64,000 bases of DNA from Dactylosporangium siamense (GTDB lineage: Bacteria > Actinomycetota > Actinomycetes > Mycobacteriales > Micromonosporaceae). A program made the position numbers and the translations under genes. Positions 24,491 to 34,468 of this stretch are shown piece by piece. The notes under the pieces were generated by a model, which saw only the letters and a program-made list of their open reading frames with translations, had not been told where the DNA came from and made no database searches. Location of the stretch: contig NZ_BONQ01000108.1 in NCBI RefSeq assembly GCF_016862795.1, positions 1 to 64,000 of the forward strand, in the 5' to 3' direction. Each line of letters starts with the position of its first letter. Position 1 is the stretch's first letter.

Positions 24491-26593
24491 TCAGACGAAC
24501 TGTTCGCCCTGCTCCGCTTTGCGCAGCAGCAGCGCCGGCGGTTCGAACCGGGCGCCGTAGCGGGCGGCGAGCTCGCGGCTGCGGGCGATGAAGCCCGGCA
24601 GGCCGCCGTCGTACTGGTTGATGTACTGCAGCACGCCGCCGGTCCAGCCGGGGAACCCGATGCCGAGGATCGAGCCGACGTTGGCGTCCGCCACGCTGGT
24701 GAGGACCCCCTCGTCGAGACACTTGACCGACTCGAGGGCCTCGGCGAACAGCATCCGCTCCTGCATGTCGACGAACGGCACGTCGACGCCGGGCTTCGCG
24801 AAGTGCTCCCGCAGTCCGGGCCACAACCGGTCGCGTTTGCCGCCGGGGTACTCGTAGAAGCCGGCTCCGCCGGAGCGCCCCGGCCGGCCGAACTCGTCGA
24901 TCATGCGGTCGATGAGCGCGTCGGCGGGGGTCGGGGTCCACGCGTCGCCGTACGCGAGCCGGATCTTGCGCGGCAGCGTCAGCGTGAGCTCGTCCATCAG
25001 CGCGAGGACCGCGGCCGGGTATCCGGCCTGCAGGCTGGCCTGCTCGATCGACGGCGCGGCGACGCCCTCGGCGAGCATGAGCAGCCCCTCGCCGGTGAAC
25101 GTGCCGATGACCCGGCTGGTGAAGAACCCGCGGCTGTCGTTGACGACGATCGGCGTCTTCTTCAGCTGCCGCACCACGCCGAGGGCCCGGTCCAGGGCGG
25201 CGTCGGAGGTGGCGGCGCCCTTGATGACCTCGACGAGGGGCATCTTGTCCACGGGCGAGAAGAAGTGCAGCCCGACGAAGTCCTGCTGGCGGGTCACACC
25301 GTCGGCGAGCAGCGAGATCGGCAGCGTCGAGGTGTTGGAGCACAGCAGCGCGTCGGGCGCGACGACGTCCTGGACCTCGGCGAACACCTTGTGCTTGAGG
25401 GCCGGGTCCTCGAAGACGGCCTCGATGACGAGGTCGCAGCCGGCGAGGTCGGCCGGGTCGGCGGTCGGGGTGATCCGGGCCAGGATCTCCTCGCCGGGCA
25501 GGAACGGCTTCTTCGCCAGGATCTTCGCCGAGTACTGCTTGCCGCGTTCGGCGGCCTCGACGGTGACGTCCTTGAGCAGCACCTGCATGCCGGCCTTCGC
25601 GCACACGTACGCGATCGCGGCGCCCATCATGCCCGCGCCGAGGACGGCGACCTTGGCGAAGGGTGTTGCATTCGTGCCGCGGGCGTTCGCGGCCTGCAGG
25701 TCGAAGAAGAACGCCTTGATCATGTTCTTGGCGATCTGGCCGGTGACGAGCTCGGTGAAGTACCGGCCCTCGATCGTGAACGCGGTCGCGAGGTCGACCT
25801 GGGCGCCCTCGACGGCGGCGGCGAGGATGTTGCGCGGCGCCGGGTAGGGCGCGCCCTTGAGCTCCTTGCGCAGCGTCGCCGGGAACGCGGGCAGGTTCGC
25901 CGCGAACGACGCCTGCGCCGGGGTGCCGCCGGGGATCCGGTACCCCTTCACGTCGTAGGGCTGCACCGCGTTCGGGTTCTCCGCGATCCACGCCTTCGCT
26001 CGGTCGAGGAGTTCGTCGCGCGGCGCGACCTGGTGGACGAGCCCGGCTTCGAGGGCCTTCGCCGGACGGAGCCGCTGCCCGCGCAGGAGCACGGTGAGCA
26101 GCGCCTGGGCGATGCCGAGCAGCCGGACGGTCCGCACCACCCCGCCGGCGCCGGGCAGCAGCCCGAGCGTCACCTCGGGGAAGCCGATCTCGACGCGCGG
26201 GTCGTCGGCGACGACGCGGTGGTGGCAGGCGAGGGCGAGTTCGAGGCCGCCGCCGAGCGCGGAGCCGTTGACCGCGGCGACGACCGGCCGGCCGAGCGTC
26301 TCCAGGCGGCGCAGCAGGCTCTTGAGGTGCATCGAGGACGCGTACACGTCGGCGGCCTGGTCGGGGCCGATGCCGCCGAGCCGGTCGAGGTCGCCACCGG
26401 CGAAGAACGTCTTCTTCGCCGACGTGACCACGACGCCGGTGATGGTGTCCTTCTCGGCTTCCAGGCGGTCGACGACGGTTTCGAGGTCGGCGACGAACGC
26501 GGCGTTCATCGTGTTGGCCGAGCGGGCCGGATCGTCGATGGTGAGGACCACGACGGCGTCGTCGCCACGGTCCCAGCGGATCGTGTCGGTCAT
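24491..26593 (-). CDS. fadB: Fatty acid oxidation bifunctional enzyme (enoyl-CoA hydratase / 3-hydroxyacyl-CoA dehydrogenase)
   Basis: A 700-residue trifunctional-type alpha subunit. Residues 1-190 are a crotonase domain (VNGSALGGGLELALACH; GFPEVTLGLLPGAGG with the catalytic Glu). A linker leads to the NAD-binding fold at about 315 (VAVLGAGMMGAAIAYVCAKA) and the dehydrogenase active site FVGLHFFSPVDKMPLVEV with its catalytic His, then two C-terminal 3HCDH domains. It catalyses the hydration and oxidation steps of beta-oxidation and hands its product to the thiolase encoded 30 bp upstream in the same operon. Length and domain order are normal. Confidence 0.93.
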   Translation of the reverse strand: MTDTIRWDRGDDAVVVLTIDDPARSANTMNAAFVADLETVVDRLEAEKDTITGVVVTSAKKTFFAGGDLDRLGGIGPDQAADVYASSMHLKSLLRRLETLGRPVVAAVNGSALGGGLELALACHHRVVADDPRVEIGFPEVTLGLLPGAGGVVRTVRLLGIAQALLTVLLRGQRLRPAKALEAGLVHQVAPRDELLDRAKAWIAENPNAVQPYDVKGYRIPGGTPAQASFAANLPAFPATLRKELKGAPYPAPRNILAAAVEGAQVDLATAFTIEGRYFTELVTGQIAKNMIKAFFFDLQAANARGTNATPFAKVAVLGAGMMGAAIAYVCAKAGMQVLLKDVTVEAAERGKQYSAKILAKKPFLPGEEILARITPTADPADLAGCDLVIEAVFEDPALKHKVFAEVQDVVAPDALLCSNTSTLPISLLADGVTRQQDFVGLHFFSPVDKMPLVEVIKGAATSDAALDRALGVVRQLKKTPIVVNDSRGFFTSRVIGTFTGEGLLMLAEGVAAPSIEQASLQAGYPAAVLALMDELTLTLPRKIRLAYGDAWTPTPADALIDRMIDEFGRPGRSGGAGFYEYPGGKRDRLWPGLREHFAKPGVDVPFVDMQERMLFAEALESVKCLDEGVLTSVADANVGSILGIGFPGWTGGVLQYINQYDGGLPGFIARSRELAARYGARFEPPALLLRKAEQGEQFV

Positions 26594-26623
26594 GGTTTCG
26601 GTGCCCTTCGGATTCGCTGGACT

Positions 26624-27835
<1,212 letters not shown>

Positions 27836-27907
27836 CTACCCGAGAGTAACTTGCCCTCCCCGGGCGCGGTACCCCACCGCCCGCCATCGCCCTGCGAGAA
27901 TATCCAC

Positions 27908-28519
27908 ATGCGCCGGGGGACCGCTCTGATCATGTTCTGGTTCGCCGGGTCGGCCGTCGCCGTCACCGTCCTGGCCGGCATCACCACGACGCTGCGGTAT
28001 CCGGCGCTCACCCCGATCTCCCACCCGTTCCTGGCGATCCTCATCGCGGCGGTCATGGTGATCATCGCGCTGCGCGGCGTCCTGCCGGAGAGCACCGAGC
28101 GGCTGGTCGCGCAGGCCTGCACCGGCCTGTTCGCCGTCATCGTCGCCGTGGTCGGGGCGGTGCTGCACTCAGCGGGAGAGTTCTCGCCGCGGCAGCCCGA
28201 GGTCGTCGCCGCCGGCACCGACGTCCAGGTCGTCTCGTGGCGGCAGGACGACATGTCGCGGCAGCTGCTGCTGCTGCGGCTGCGCAGCCGCGACGGCCTG
28301 CTCAGCCGCGACGGCACCACCGACGTGGCGTGCTTCCTCGACAAGGTCGGCGGCGCCTACCCGGACTGGACGTTCGCCTCCGCCACCGTCACCGGCGACC
28401 TGCTGGTCGCGCGGACCGCCGACGGCCAGGAGTGGAGGGTGACGTTCGACCCGGCGACGCTGCGGCCGACCACCCCGGCGATCGACCGCTGCACCGCCGC
28501 GCCCGGCTACCCCGGCTGA
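27908..28519 (+). CDS. Hypothetical membrane protein
   Basis: A 203-residue protein starting MRRGTALIMFWFAGSAVAVT at 27908. Three to four hydrophobic segments lie in residues 5-90 (for example HPFLAILIAAVMVIIALRGV and CTGLFAVIVAVVGAVLH). The C-terminal half is soluble and contains a cysteine in DVACFLDKVGG and one near the end. No family recognised. GAGAAT lies 6 nt before the ATG and could be a -10 box. It is divergent from fadA (72 bp apart). Confidence 0.65.
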   Translation: MRRGTALIMFWFAGSAVAVTVLAGITTTLRYPALTPISHPFLAILIAAVMVIIALRGVLPESTERLVAQACTGLFAVIVAVVGAVLHSAGEFSPRQPEVVAAGTDVQVVSWRQDDMSRQLLLLRLRSRDGLLSRDGTTDVACFLDKVGGAYPDWTFASATVTGDLLVARTADGQEWRVTFDPATLRPTTPAIDRCTAAPGYPG

Positions 28520-28565
28520 ACCGGGACCCATAAGGTCGACCGCTGCGCCGACAGTCCCTGCCGCC

Positions 28566-29663
28566 TCAGGGCACCTGCCATTCCCGCAGGACCTCCTCGG
28601 TGTGCTGGCCCGGCAGCGGCGGCGGGCCGCCGAGCGTCGCCGGGGTCGCGGAGAACCGCGGCGCCGGCACGGGTTGCACGACCCCGAGGTGGTCGGCGAA
28701 CGTGCCCCGCGCCGCCAGGTGCGCGTCGCGGGGTGCCTCGTGCAGCGACAGCACCGGCGTGACGCACCCGTCGCTGTCGTGGAACAGCGCCGACCACTCG
28801 TCCCTGGTGCGGGTCAGGAAGGCCGCGGCGAGCCGTTCGCGCAGCACCGGCCACTGCGCCACGTCCAGCTGGTCCGGTAGGTCGCTCAGGCCCAGGGTGG
28901 TCACGAGGGTGGCGTAGAACTGCGGCTCGAACGCGCCGACGGCGACGTGCTTACCGTCGGAGGTCTCGTACACGTCGTAGAACGGCGCCCCGGTGTCGAT
29001 CATGTTGACGCCGCGCCGGTCCTGCCACAGCCCGACGGCCAGCATGCTGTGCAGCATCGTGCTGATGTGCGCGGCGCCGTCGACGATCGCGGCGTCGACG
29101 ACCTGCCCGCGGCCGGTCCGCTCGGCCTCCCGCAGCGCCGCGATGACCCCGACGACGAGGTACATGGCGCCGGCGCCGAAGTCGCCGAGCAGGTTCACCG
29201 GCACCTGCGGCGGCCCGCCGGCCCGGCCGATCGGGTGCAGCGCGCCGGACAGCGCCAGATACGTGATGTCGTGCCCGGCGGTGGTGGCCCGCGGCCCGTC
29301 CTGCCCCCAGCCGGTCATCCGCCCGTACACGAGTGCCGGGTTGGCCGCGTGCGCCTGCTCGGGTCCGACGCCGAGCCGTTCGGCGACGCCCGGCCGGTAC
29401 CCCTCGATCAGCACGTGCGCCTTGCGCACCAGCGCGAGCACGGTCGCGACGCCGGTGGGGTCCTTGAGGTCCACGGCGACGGAGCGTTTGCCGCGGTTGA
29501 GCAGGTCGGTGGCGGCGGGTGGGGCGATCGGCGAACCCGGCCCGATCCGGTCGACCCGGACCACGTCCGCGCCGAGGTCCGCCAGCATCATCCCGGCGAA
29601 CGGTCCCGGCCCGATCCCGGCCAGTTCCACCACCCGCACGCCCCGCAAAGGCCCAGTCGTCAT
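28566..29663 (-). CDS. CaiB/BaiF CoA-transferase family protein (alpha-methylacyl-CoA racemase-like)
   Basis: A 365-residue family III CoA-transferase. It starts GPLRGVRVVELAGIGPGPFA and has ADLGADVVRVDR. The region GHDITYLALSGALH plus NLLGDFGAGAMYLVVG carries the His and Asp used by alpha-methylacyl-CoA racemases (His126 and Asp156 in the mycobacterial enzyme). It probably epimerises 2-methylacyl-CoA esters so that branched fatty acids can enter beta-oxidation, fitting the nearby fadAB. A CoA-transferase role cannot be excluded. Confidence 0.88.
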   Translation of the reverse strand: MTTGPLRGVRVVELAGIGPGPFAGMMLADLGADVVRVDRIGPGSPIAPPAATDLLNRGKRSVAVDLKDPTGVATVLALVRKAHVLIEGYRPGVAERLGVGPEQAHAANPALVYGRMTGWGQDGPRATTAGHDITYLALSGALHPIGRAGGPPQVPVNLLGDFGAGAMYLVVGVIAALREAERTGRGQVVDAAIVDGAAHISTMLHSMLAVGLWQDRRGVNMIDTGAPFYDVYETSDGKHVAVGAFEPQFYATLVTTLGLSDLPDQLDVAQWPVLRERLAAAFLTRTRDEWSALFHDSDGCVTPVLSLHEAPRDAHLAARGTFADHLGVVQPVPAPRFSATPATLGGPPPLPGQHTEEVLREWQVP

Positions 29664-29685
29664 GCGCCCATCTTGGACCGTCCGC

Positions 29686-30231
29686 TCAGCGTGGTGGGCG
29701 CAGGCCGTCGGACAGCACGGTGAGCAGCCGGGCCGCCCGGCCCGGGTCGGTGCTCTCGTGCGCGGCCAGGAACAGGCTCTTGAACAGTGTGAACAGGTCG
29801 TCCACCGTGATCTCGGCGCGGACGGCGCCGGCGGCCTGGGCGCGGGCGAGCAGGACCGCGACCGCGGCGTGCAGGTCGGCGATCAGCGGACCGGGCACGG
29901 ACATCGCGTCGGACGTGTCGCGCTTGGCGGCGCCCTCGGCGCCGAGGTGGGCCAGGAACGCGAAGAACGCCGCACCGGGGTCGGGGGCGTCGGCGTGCTG
30001 CCGGGCGGTGGTGACGAGGTCGGTGACCCGGGCCGTGATCACGGCCTGGAACAGGGCTTCCTTGGTCGGGAAGTGGCGGTAGACGGTGCCGGGGCCGACG
30101 CCGGCGCGGGCCGCGATGTCGTCGAGCGGCACCGCGAACCCGGACTCGGCGAACGCGTCGCGGGCGGCCGCGAGGATCCGGTCGCGGTTGCGCCGGGCGT
30201 CGGCGCGCAGCGGTTGTTCAGCGGGAGCCAT
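29686..30231 (-). CDS. TetR-family regulator
   Basis: A 181-residue regulator. The N-terminal helix-turn-helix is DRILAAARDAFAESGFAVPL then DDIAARAGVGPGTVYRHFPTK (about residues 20-60). The C-terminal ligand domain (65-181) is unassigned. It is divergent from the SnoaL-like gene at 30308 with direct repeats between, so it most likely controls that gene and itself. Confidence 0.9.
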   Translation of the reverse strand: MAPAEQPLRADARRNRDRILAAARDAFAESGFAVPLDDIAARAGVGPGTVYRHFPTKEALFQAVITARVTDLVTTARQHADAPDPGAAFFAFLAHLGAEGAAKRDTSDAMSVPGPLIADLHAAVAVLLARAQAAGAVRAEITVDDLFTLFKSLFLAAHESTDPGRAARLLTVLSDGLRPPR

Positions 30232-30238
30232 TGCTAAC

Positions 30239-30290
30239 CGGGGCCACCGTTCCGTATCGTCGGGTCGAGATAAGCGGGGTCATCGTTCCG
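30239..30290. promoter_or_regulatory. Direct repeats in the TetR/SnoaL divergent gap
   Basis: CGGGGCCACCGTTCCG (30239-30254) and CGGGGTCATCGTTCCG (30275-30290), 36 bp apart. They flank the predicted promoter zone of both divergent genes and may be TetR contact sites. Confidence 0.5.
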
Positions 30291-30307
30291 ATTGTACGGG
30301 AGGCATC

Positions 30308-30748
30308 ATGGTGCACAGTCCACGCGAGGTCGCCGAGCAGGTCCGGCGGATGGTGGCCGGCGAGGGGATCCGCTTCGCCGACCTGTTCGCCGAGGACGGC
30401 GTCCTGGAATACCCGTTCGCCCTGCCCGGCCAGCCCCGGGAGCTGCGCGGCCGGGCCGCGATCCAGGCCTACCACGGCGCGGCGGCCGGCTCGCGGCAGC
30501 TGTTCGAGATGGACGGCGTCGACGCGGTCGTCCGCGACACCGACGACCCCGAGGTGGTCGTCGCCCAGATCGAGCATCACGGGCGCTCCGCGGTGACCGG
30601 CGAGCCGTACCGGTTCCGTGCGCTCGGCATCATGCGGGTCCGCGCCGGCGAGATCGTGTCCTACCAGGACTACATGGACCCGATCGCCACCGCGCGGCTC
30701 CTCGGCCGGACCGCCGACCTCGCCGCCGCGTTGACCGCGAGCGCTTAG
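30308..30748 (+). CDS. SnoaL/NTF2-like protein
   Basis: A 146-residue small cone-shaped-fold protein. It has the NTF2-like pattern FADLFAEDGVLEYPFALPG early, RGRAAIQAYHGAAA in the middle and a C-terminal strand GEIVSYQDYMDPIAT. Members serve as ketosteroid-isomerase-like enzymes or polyketide cyclases; no catalytic assignment is made. GGGAGG precedes the ATG. Its stop overlaps the convergent antiporter gene by 4 bp. Confidence 0.8.
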   Translation: MVHSPREVAEQVRRMVAGEGIRFADLFAEDGVLEYPFALPGQPRELRGRAAIQAYHGAAAGSRQLFEMDGVDAVVRDTDDPEVVVAQIEHHGRSAVTGEPYRFRALGIMRVRAGEIVSYQDYMDPIATARLLGRTADLAAALTASA

Positions 30749-32271
30749 ACGCGCGTGCCGTCGGCGGCCTGGCGCAGGTCGACGTCGTGGATGAGGCTGC
30801 GGGCGGTGGCGTCGTCGAGGGTTTCCTCGTAGACGGCCCGGGCCAGGGCGTCGCGCTGGGCGTCGAAGTCCGGCCCGGCCGCCGCGACGATGGCGACGCC
30901 CGTGGCGAGCAGCGCGGCCTCCTGCTCGCGTTCCGCGGCGATGTCGATGCGCAGGCGGCGCACCAGCATCGGGATCGTGGTGCCCTGGATGAGCAGGGTG
31001 CCGAGGGTGACGAGCAGCGCGATCGCCTGGATCTCGTCGCGGCCGGGGAACGGGGCGCCGTCGTGGAGGTGTTCGGGGACGGCGGCCGCGGCGGCGAGGG
31101 TGAGGATGCCGCGCATGCCGGTCCAGCCGACGATGAGCGCCTCCTTCGGGGTGGGCTCGCCGAGGACGGGACGCTTGCGGCCGCGGCGGGCCCGCCACCG
31201 CAGCCGGCGCTCCCAGTGGGCGCGGGCCCGCGGGTCGGTCTCCACCCGCTGCTCGCGCCGCCGCCGGCGCAGCCCCCACCAGGCGAACGCGGCGGACACC
31301 GCGCCGAGCCGGAAGACGATGACCGTGGCCAGGATGACGGCGGCGGCGACCACGGTGCGCAGCAGCGTGTCCGACGAGGCGAGGCTCTGCACCACGAACC
31401 GCAGTTGGAGCCCGATGTAGGCGAACACGAACGTCTCCAGCAGGAAGTCCACGACCGGCCAGACGGTGTCCTCCTGCAGCCGGGAGCGGTAGGCGCCCGG
31501 GTACTGGTGGCGCTTGTCCAGGGCGGTGTTGATGGACACGGAGAACGCGGCGACGACGACGGCGAGGATGCCGGAGGCGTGCACCTGCTCGGCCAGCAGG
31601 AACGCGGTGAACGGCAGCAGCAGCGACACCGACGTCTCCAGGACCGGGTCGTGCAGGCGTTTGCGCAGCCACAGGGTCGCGATCGCGAGCAGGCCACCGA
31701 TGACGATGCCGGTCACGGCGTTGTACAGGAAGAGCACGAAGCCGTTGTCGAACAGGGTGTGCCCGGCGCCGGTCGCCGCGACGGCGAGGCTGAACAGGGT
31801 GAGGGCGGTCGCGTCGTTGACCAGGCTCTCGCCGGTGAGGATCGCGGTGACCCGGCGGGGCAGGCCGAGCGCCTCGCCGTGCGAGACGGTGGTGATGGTG
31901 TCCGGCGGGGCGAGCACGGCGCCGAGGACGAGCGCGGCCTGCAGCCCGATCGCGGGCAGCAGCAGCGACGCGACCCATCCGGTGACGCCGGTGGTGATCA
32001 CGACGAGCGTGACGCCGAGGGTCAGGATCGGGCGCAGGTTCGCCGCGAAGCTGGACCCGGACGCGCCACGGGTCGCGGAGTACAGCAGCGGCGGCACGAC
32101 GACGGCGAGGATGAGTTCGCTGTCCAGCTCGAGCCGGGGCACGCCGGGGATGAACGACGCGGCCGCGGCGAGGATGACCACGACCAGGCCGGGCTGGGCA
32201 CCGCGGCGGTGCGCGACGGCGGAGACCGTGATCCCGCCGAAGATGATCAGAAGGAGCTGGACACCGTTCAC
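30745..32271 (-). CDS. Na+/H+ antiporter, CPA1 family
   Basis: A 508-residue transporter with about twelve helices. The core motif is RRVTAILTGESLVNDATALTLFSL split over residues 140-165, which holds the conserved Asn-Asp pair, preceded by AVLAPPDTITTVS. A long cytosolic Arg-rich loop (RRRRREQRVETDPRARAHWE) lies around residue 325, then GWTGMRGILTLAAAAA. The last 90 residues form a soluble regulatory tail. It exchanges Na+ or K+ for H+ in pH and salt homeostasis. It is divergent from a TetR gene. Confidence 0.9.
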   Translation of the reverse strand: MNGVQLLLIIFGGITVSAVAHRRGAQPGLVVVILAAAASFIPGVPRLELDSELILAVVVPPLLYSATRGASGSSFAANLRPILTLGVTLVVITTGVTGWVASLLLPAIGLQAALVLGAVLAPPDTITTVSHGEALGLPRRVTAILTGESLVNDATALTLFSLAVAATGAGHTLFDNGFVLFLYNAVTGIVIGGLLAIATLWLRKRLHDPVLETSVSLLLPFTAFLLAEQVHASGILAVVVAAFSVSINTALDKRHQYPGAYRSRLQEDTVWPVVDFLLETFVFAYIGLQLRFVVQSLASSDTLLRTVVAAAVILATVIVFRLGAVSAAFAWWGLRRRRREQRVETDPRARAHWERRLRWRARRGRKRPVLGEPTPKEALIVGWTGMRGILTLAAAAAVPEHLHDGAPFPGRDEIQAIALLVTLGTLLIQGTTIPMLVRRLRIDIAAEREQEAALLATGVAIVAAAGPDFDAQRDALARAVYEETLDDATARSLIHDVDLRQAADGTRV

Positions 32272-32293
32272 GAACGATCACGATAAGCCACCC

Positions 32294-32323
32294 TTGACGG
32301 AGTGAGCACTCACTCCGCAGAAT
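32294..32323 (+). promoter_or_regulatory. Promoter with embedded TetR-type operator
   Basis: TTGACG (-35, 32294-32299) and CAGAAT (-10, 32318-32323) with 18-bp spacing; the -10 ends 7 nt before the ATG at 32331. The spacer is almost filled by a perfect palindrome CGGAGTGAG-CA-CTCACTCCG (32298-32317). A TetR dimer bound here would block polymerase and could also repress the divergent antiporter. Confidence 0.75.
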
Positions 32324-32330
32324 CGGGGGC

Positions 32331-32957
32331 ATGACCGAACCCCGCAGGAGGGCCTCACCCATGAGCCCCGACCAGCGCCGCGCGATGATCGTCGCGGCCG
32401 CGCTGCCCCTCGTCGTCGAGCACGGCGCCTCCGTCACCACCGCCCAGGTCGCCCGCGCCGCCGGGATCGGCGAGGGCACCGTCTTCCGCGCGTTCGCGGA
32501 CAAGGACGCGCTGCTGCTCGCGTGCATGGCCGAGGCGCTGCGCGCCGACGACACCCTCGCCCACGTCCGCGCCATCGACCTCGACCAGCCCCTCGCCGAC
32601 CGTCTCGTCGAGGCGGTGGAGACGCTGCGGGCGTACATGACCCGGATGGGCGCGGTCGCCGGCGCCCTCGGCCACCTGCACCGCCGCGACCCCGCCGAAC
32701 GCCCCGACCCGGGCCGCCGCACCCGCGCGATGACCGCGACCGTCGACGCCCTCGCCGTCCTGTTCGAACCCGAACAGGACCGGCTGCGCCGCGACCCGGA
32801 ATACCTCGCCCGCGTGTTCCACACCCTCGTCCTGGCCGGCGGAGACGCCACCGACCTCGTCGACCTGTTCCTCAACGGCGCCGCAGTGCCGCAAAACGGT
32901 GGACAACCGGCACCCGCCGCGGCGAAGGTGCAACATGGACATCCTTCGCCAGCATGA
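32331..32957 (+). CDS. TetR-family regulator, probably autorepressed
   Basis: A 208-residue TetR protein. The helix-turn-helix region is MIVAAALPLVVEHGASVTT then AQVARAAGIGEGTVFRAFADK. The C-terminal domain is acidic/Leu-rich and ends in a disordered Gln/Pro tail. The leaderless promoter contains a perfect palindrome, strong evidence for autoregulation. It overlaps the start of the following methyltransferase by 23 bp, so the two are one operon; the divergent Na+/H+ antiporter is the other likely target. Confidence 0.9.
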   Translation: MTEPRRRASPMSPDQRRAMIVAAALPLVVEHGASVTTAQVARAAGIGEGTVFRAFADKDALLLACMAEALRADDTLAHVRAIDLDQPLADRLVEAVETLRAYMTRMGAVAGALGHLHRRDPAERPDPGRRTRAMTATVDALAVLFEPEQDRLRRDPEYLARVFHTLVLAGGDATDLVDLFLNGAAVPQNGGQPAPAAAKVQHGHPSPA

Positions 32958-33699
32958 GATCGCCGAGGCCGGCCACCGGATCCTCAACCCGTTCACCGAC
33001 GACAAACTCATGCTGCTCGGCGAGGTCTGCCGGCTCGGACCGGGACAGCGCCACCTCGACCTCGCCTGCGGCAAGGGCGAGATGCTGGCCCGGTGGGCCG
33101 ACGTCTACGGCACCGTCGGCGAGGGCGTCGACATCAGCGAGGTGTTCCTGTCCGCCGCGCACGAACGGGCCAGGGAGCTCGGCGTCAGCGACCGCGTCAC
33201 GTTCCGGCGCGGCGACGCCGGCAAGGACGTCCCCGCCGACGCGTCCTACGACGTGGTGTCGTGCATCGGCGCCACCTGGATCGGCGGTGGCCTGGCCGGC
33301 ACCGTCGAGCTGCTGCGGCCCGCGCTGCGCCCCGGCGGGCTGCTGCTCATCGGGGAGCCGTACTGGACCGCGACCCCACCGACCGGCATCCCCGCCAAGT
33401 TCGCCGAGTTCACGTCGCTGCTGGGCACCCTGGACCGGCTCGAGGCGGCCGGGCTGAGCCTGGTCGAGATGGTCCTCGCCGACCGCGACTCATGGGACCG
33501 GTACAAGGCGTCGCAGTGGTGGACCGTCGACACCTGGCTCCGCGAGCACCCCGCCCACCCCGACGCCGACGCCATGCGCCGGTACCTCGACGACAGCCGC
33601 CGCAGCCATCTGCAGTACCGGCGGGAATTTCTCGGCTGGGGCGTCTTCGTGTGTCGAGACGCGCCGGGCCGCTCCGAGGTATCAGGCGACAGCACCTGA
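32935..33699 (+). CDS. SAM-dependent methyltransferase, copy 1 of a paralogous pair
   Basis: A 254-residue class I methyltransferase. Motif I is HLDLACGKGEMLARWAD, motif II EGVDISEVFLSAAHERA and the signature block VVSCIGATWIGGGLAGTVEL then LRPGGLLLIGEPYW. It ends YRREFLGWGVFVC. The protein at 41218-41958 shares all these blocks in the same order, so they are paralogues. Substrate unknown. GAAGG precedes the ATG at 32935; the gene overlaps the TetR gene end. Confidence 0.87.
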   Translation: MDILRQHEIAEAGHRILNPFTDDKLMLLGEVCRLGPGQRHLDLACGKGEMLARWADVYGTVGEGVDISEVFLSAAHERARELGVSDRVTFRRGDAGKDVPADASYDVVSCIGATWIGGGLAGTVELLRPALRPGGLLLIGEPYWTATPPTGIPAKFAEFTSLLGTLDRLEAAGLSLVEMVLADRDSWDRYKASQWWTVDTWLREHPAHPDADAMRRYLDDSRRSHLQYRREFLGWGVFVCRDAPGRSEVSGDST

Positions 33700-33719
33700 C
33701 ATCTCGACAAGGAGCACCG

Positions 33720-34127
33720 ATGGACGACGAACTGCAGCGCCTCGGCCGGCTCGCCGGCACCTGGAAGGTCACCGGCGGCGCCACCGGCACCACCACCTAC
33801 GAGTGGCTCGACGGCGGGCACTTCCTGATCCAGCGCGGCGTCCTGGACCACGACGGGCACCGCGTGTCGATGACCGAGATCATCGGCCGCGAACACAGGT
33901 TCGGGGAGGAACCCGGCACCGAGATCAAGGCCCGGGCGTACGACGCCGACGGCAACACCCTGGACTACGTCTACGACCTCGACGGTGACACCCTCACCAT
34001 CTGGGGCGGGTTCAAGGGCTCACCCGGCTACTTCCGCGGCACGTTCGACGCCACCGGCGACGTCCTCATCGGAGACTGGGTGTGGCCGGGTGGCGGCTAC
34101 CACGCCGAAATGGAGCGGATCGCGTGA
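33720..34127 (+). CDS. DUF1579-like beta-barrel protein
   Basis: A 135-residue protein starting MDDELQRLGRLAGTWKVTGG, then YEWLDGGHFLIQRG, the pattern of the DUF1579/lipocalin-like family. It ends GDWVWPGGGYHAEMERIA. No catalytic residues are evident; small-molecule binding is plausible. AAGGAGC is an excellent ribosome site. Its stop overlaps the GTG of the next gene (GTGA), so it is coupled to the DGPF gene. Confidence 0.8.
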   Translation: MDDELQRLGRLAGTWKVTGGATGTTTYEWLDGGHFLIQRGVLDHDGHRVSMTEIIGREHRFGEEPGTEIKARAYDADGNTLDYVYDLDGDTLTIWGGFKGSPGYFRGTFDATGDVLIGDWVWPGGGYHAEMERIA

Positions 34128-34468
34128 AGTACCTGCTGCTGGCGTACACCAGCCTCGCCGAGTGGGACACCGTCGACGTGACGTCGGAGGAGTTCCTGGC
34201 CTCGTGCGCGTTCTACGCGGACCTGATCAAGGAACTGACCGACTCCGGTGAGCTGCTGGGCACCGAGGGCCTCGGCCACCCGGCCCTGTCGCACACCGTG
34301 CGCCGCGGCTCCCTGGTCAGCGAGGGCCCGTTCGCGGAGACCGGCGAGGTCCTCGCGAGCTTCGCCGTCCTCGACTGCGACGGGCAGGACCGGGCCCTGG
34401 CCGTCGCGGCCCGGATCGCCGACGCCGTCGGCGACACCGTCGAGGTCCGCCCGATCATGCATGGCTGA
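34124..34468 (+). CDS. YCII/DGPF-domain protein
   Basis: A 114-residue ferredoxin-like-fold protein starting MKYLLLAYTSLAEWD. The family DGPF motif appears as SEGPFAETGEVLASFAVLDC, and the C-terminus VEVRPIMHG is typical. DGPF proteins accompany ECF42-type sigma factors and may sense a ligand for them; here the sigma factor gene overlaps the stop codon. Confidence 0.87.
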   Translation: MKYLLLAYTSLAEWDTVDVTSEEFLASCAFYADLIKELTDSGELLGTEGLGHPALSHTVRRGSLVSEGPFAETGEVLASFAVLDCDGQDRALAVAARIADAVGDTVEVRPIMHG

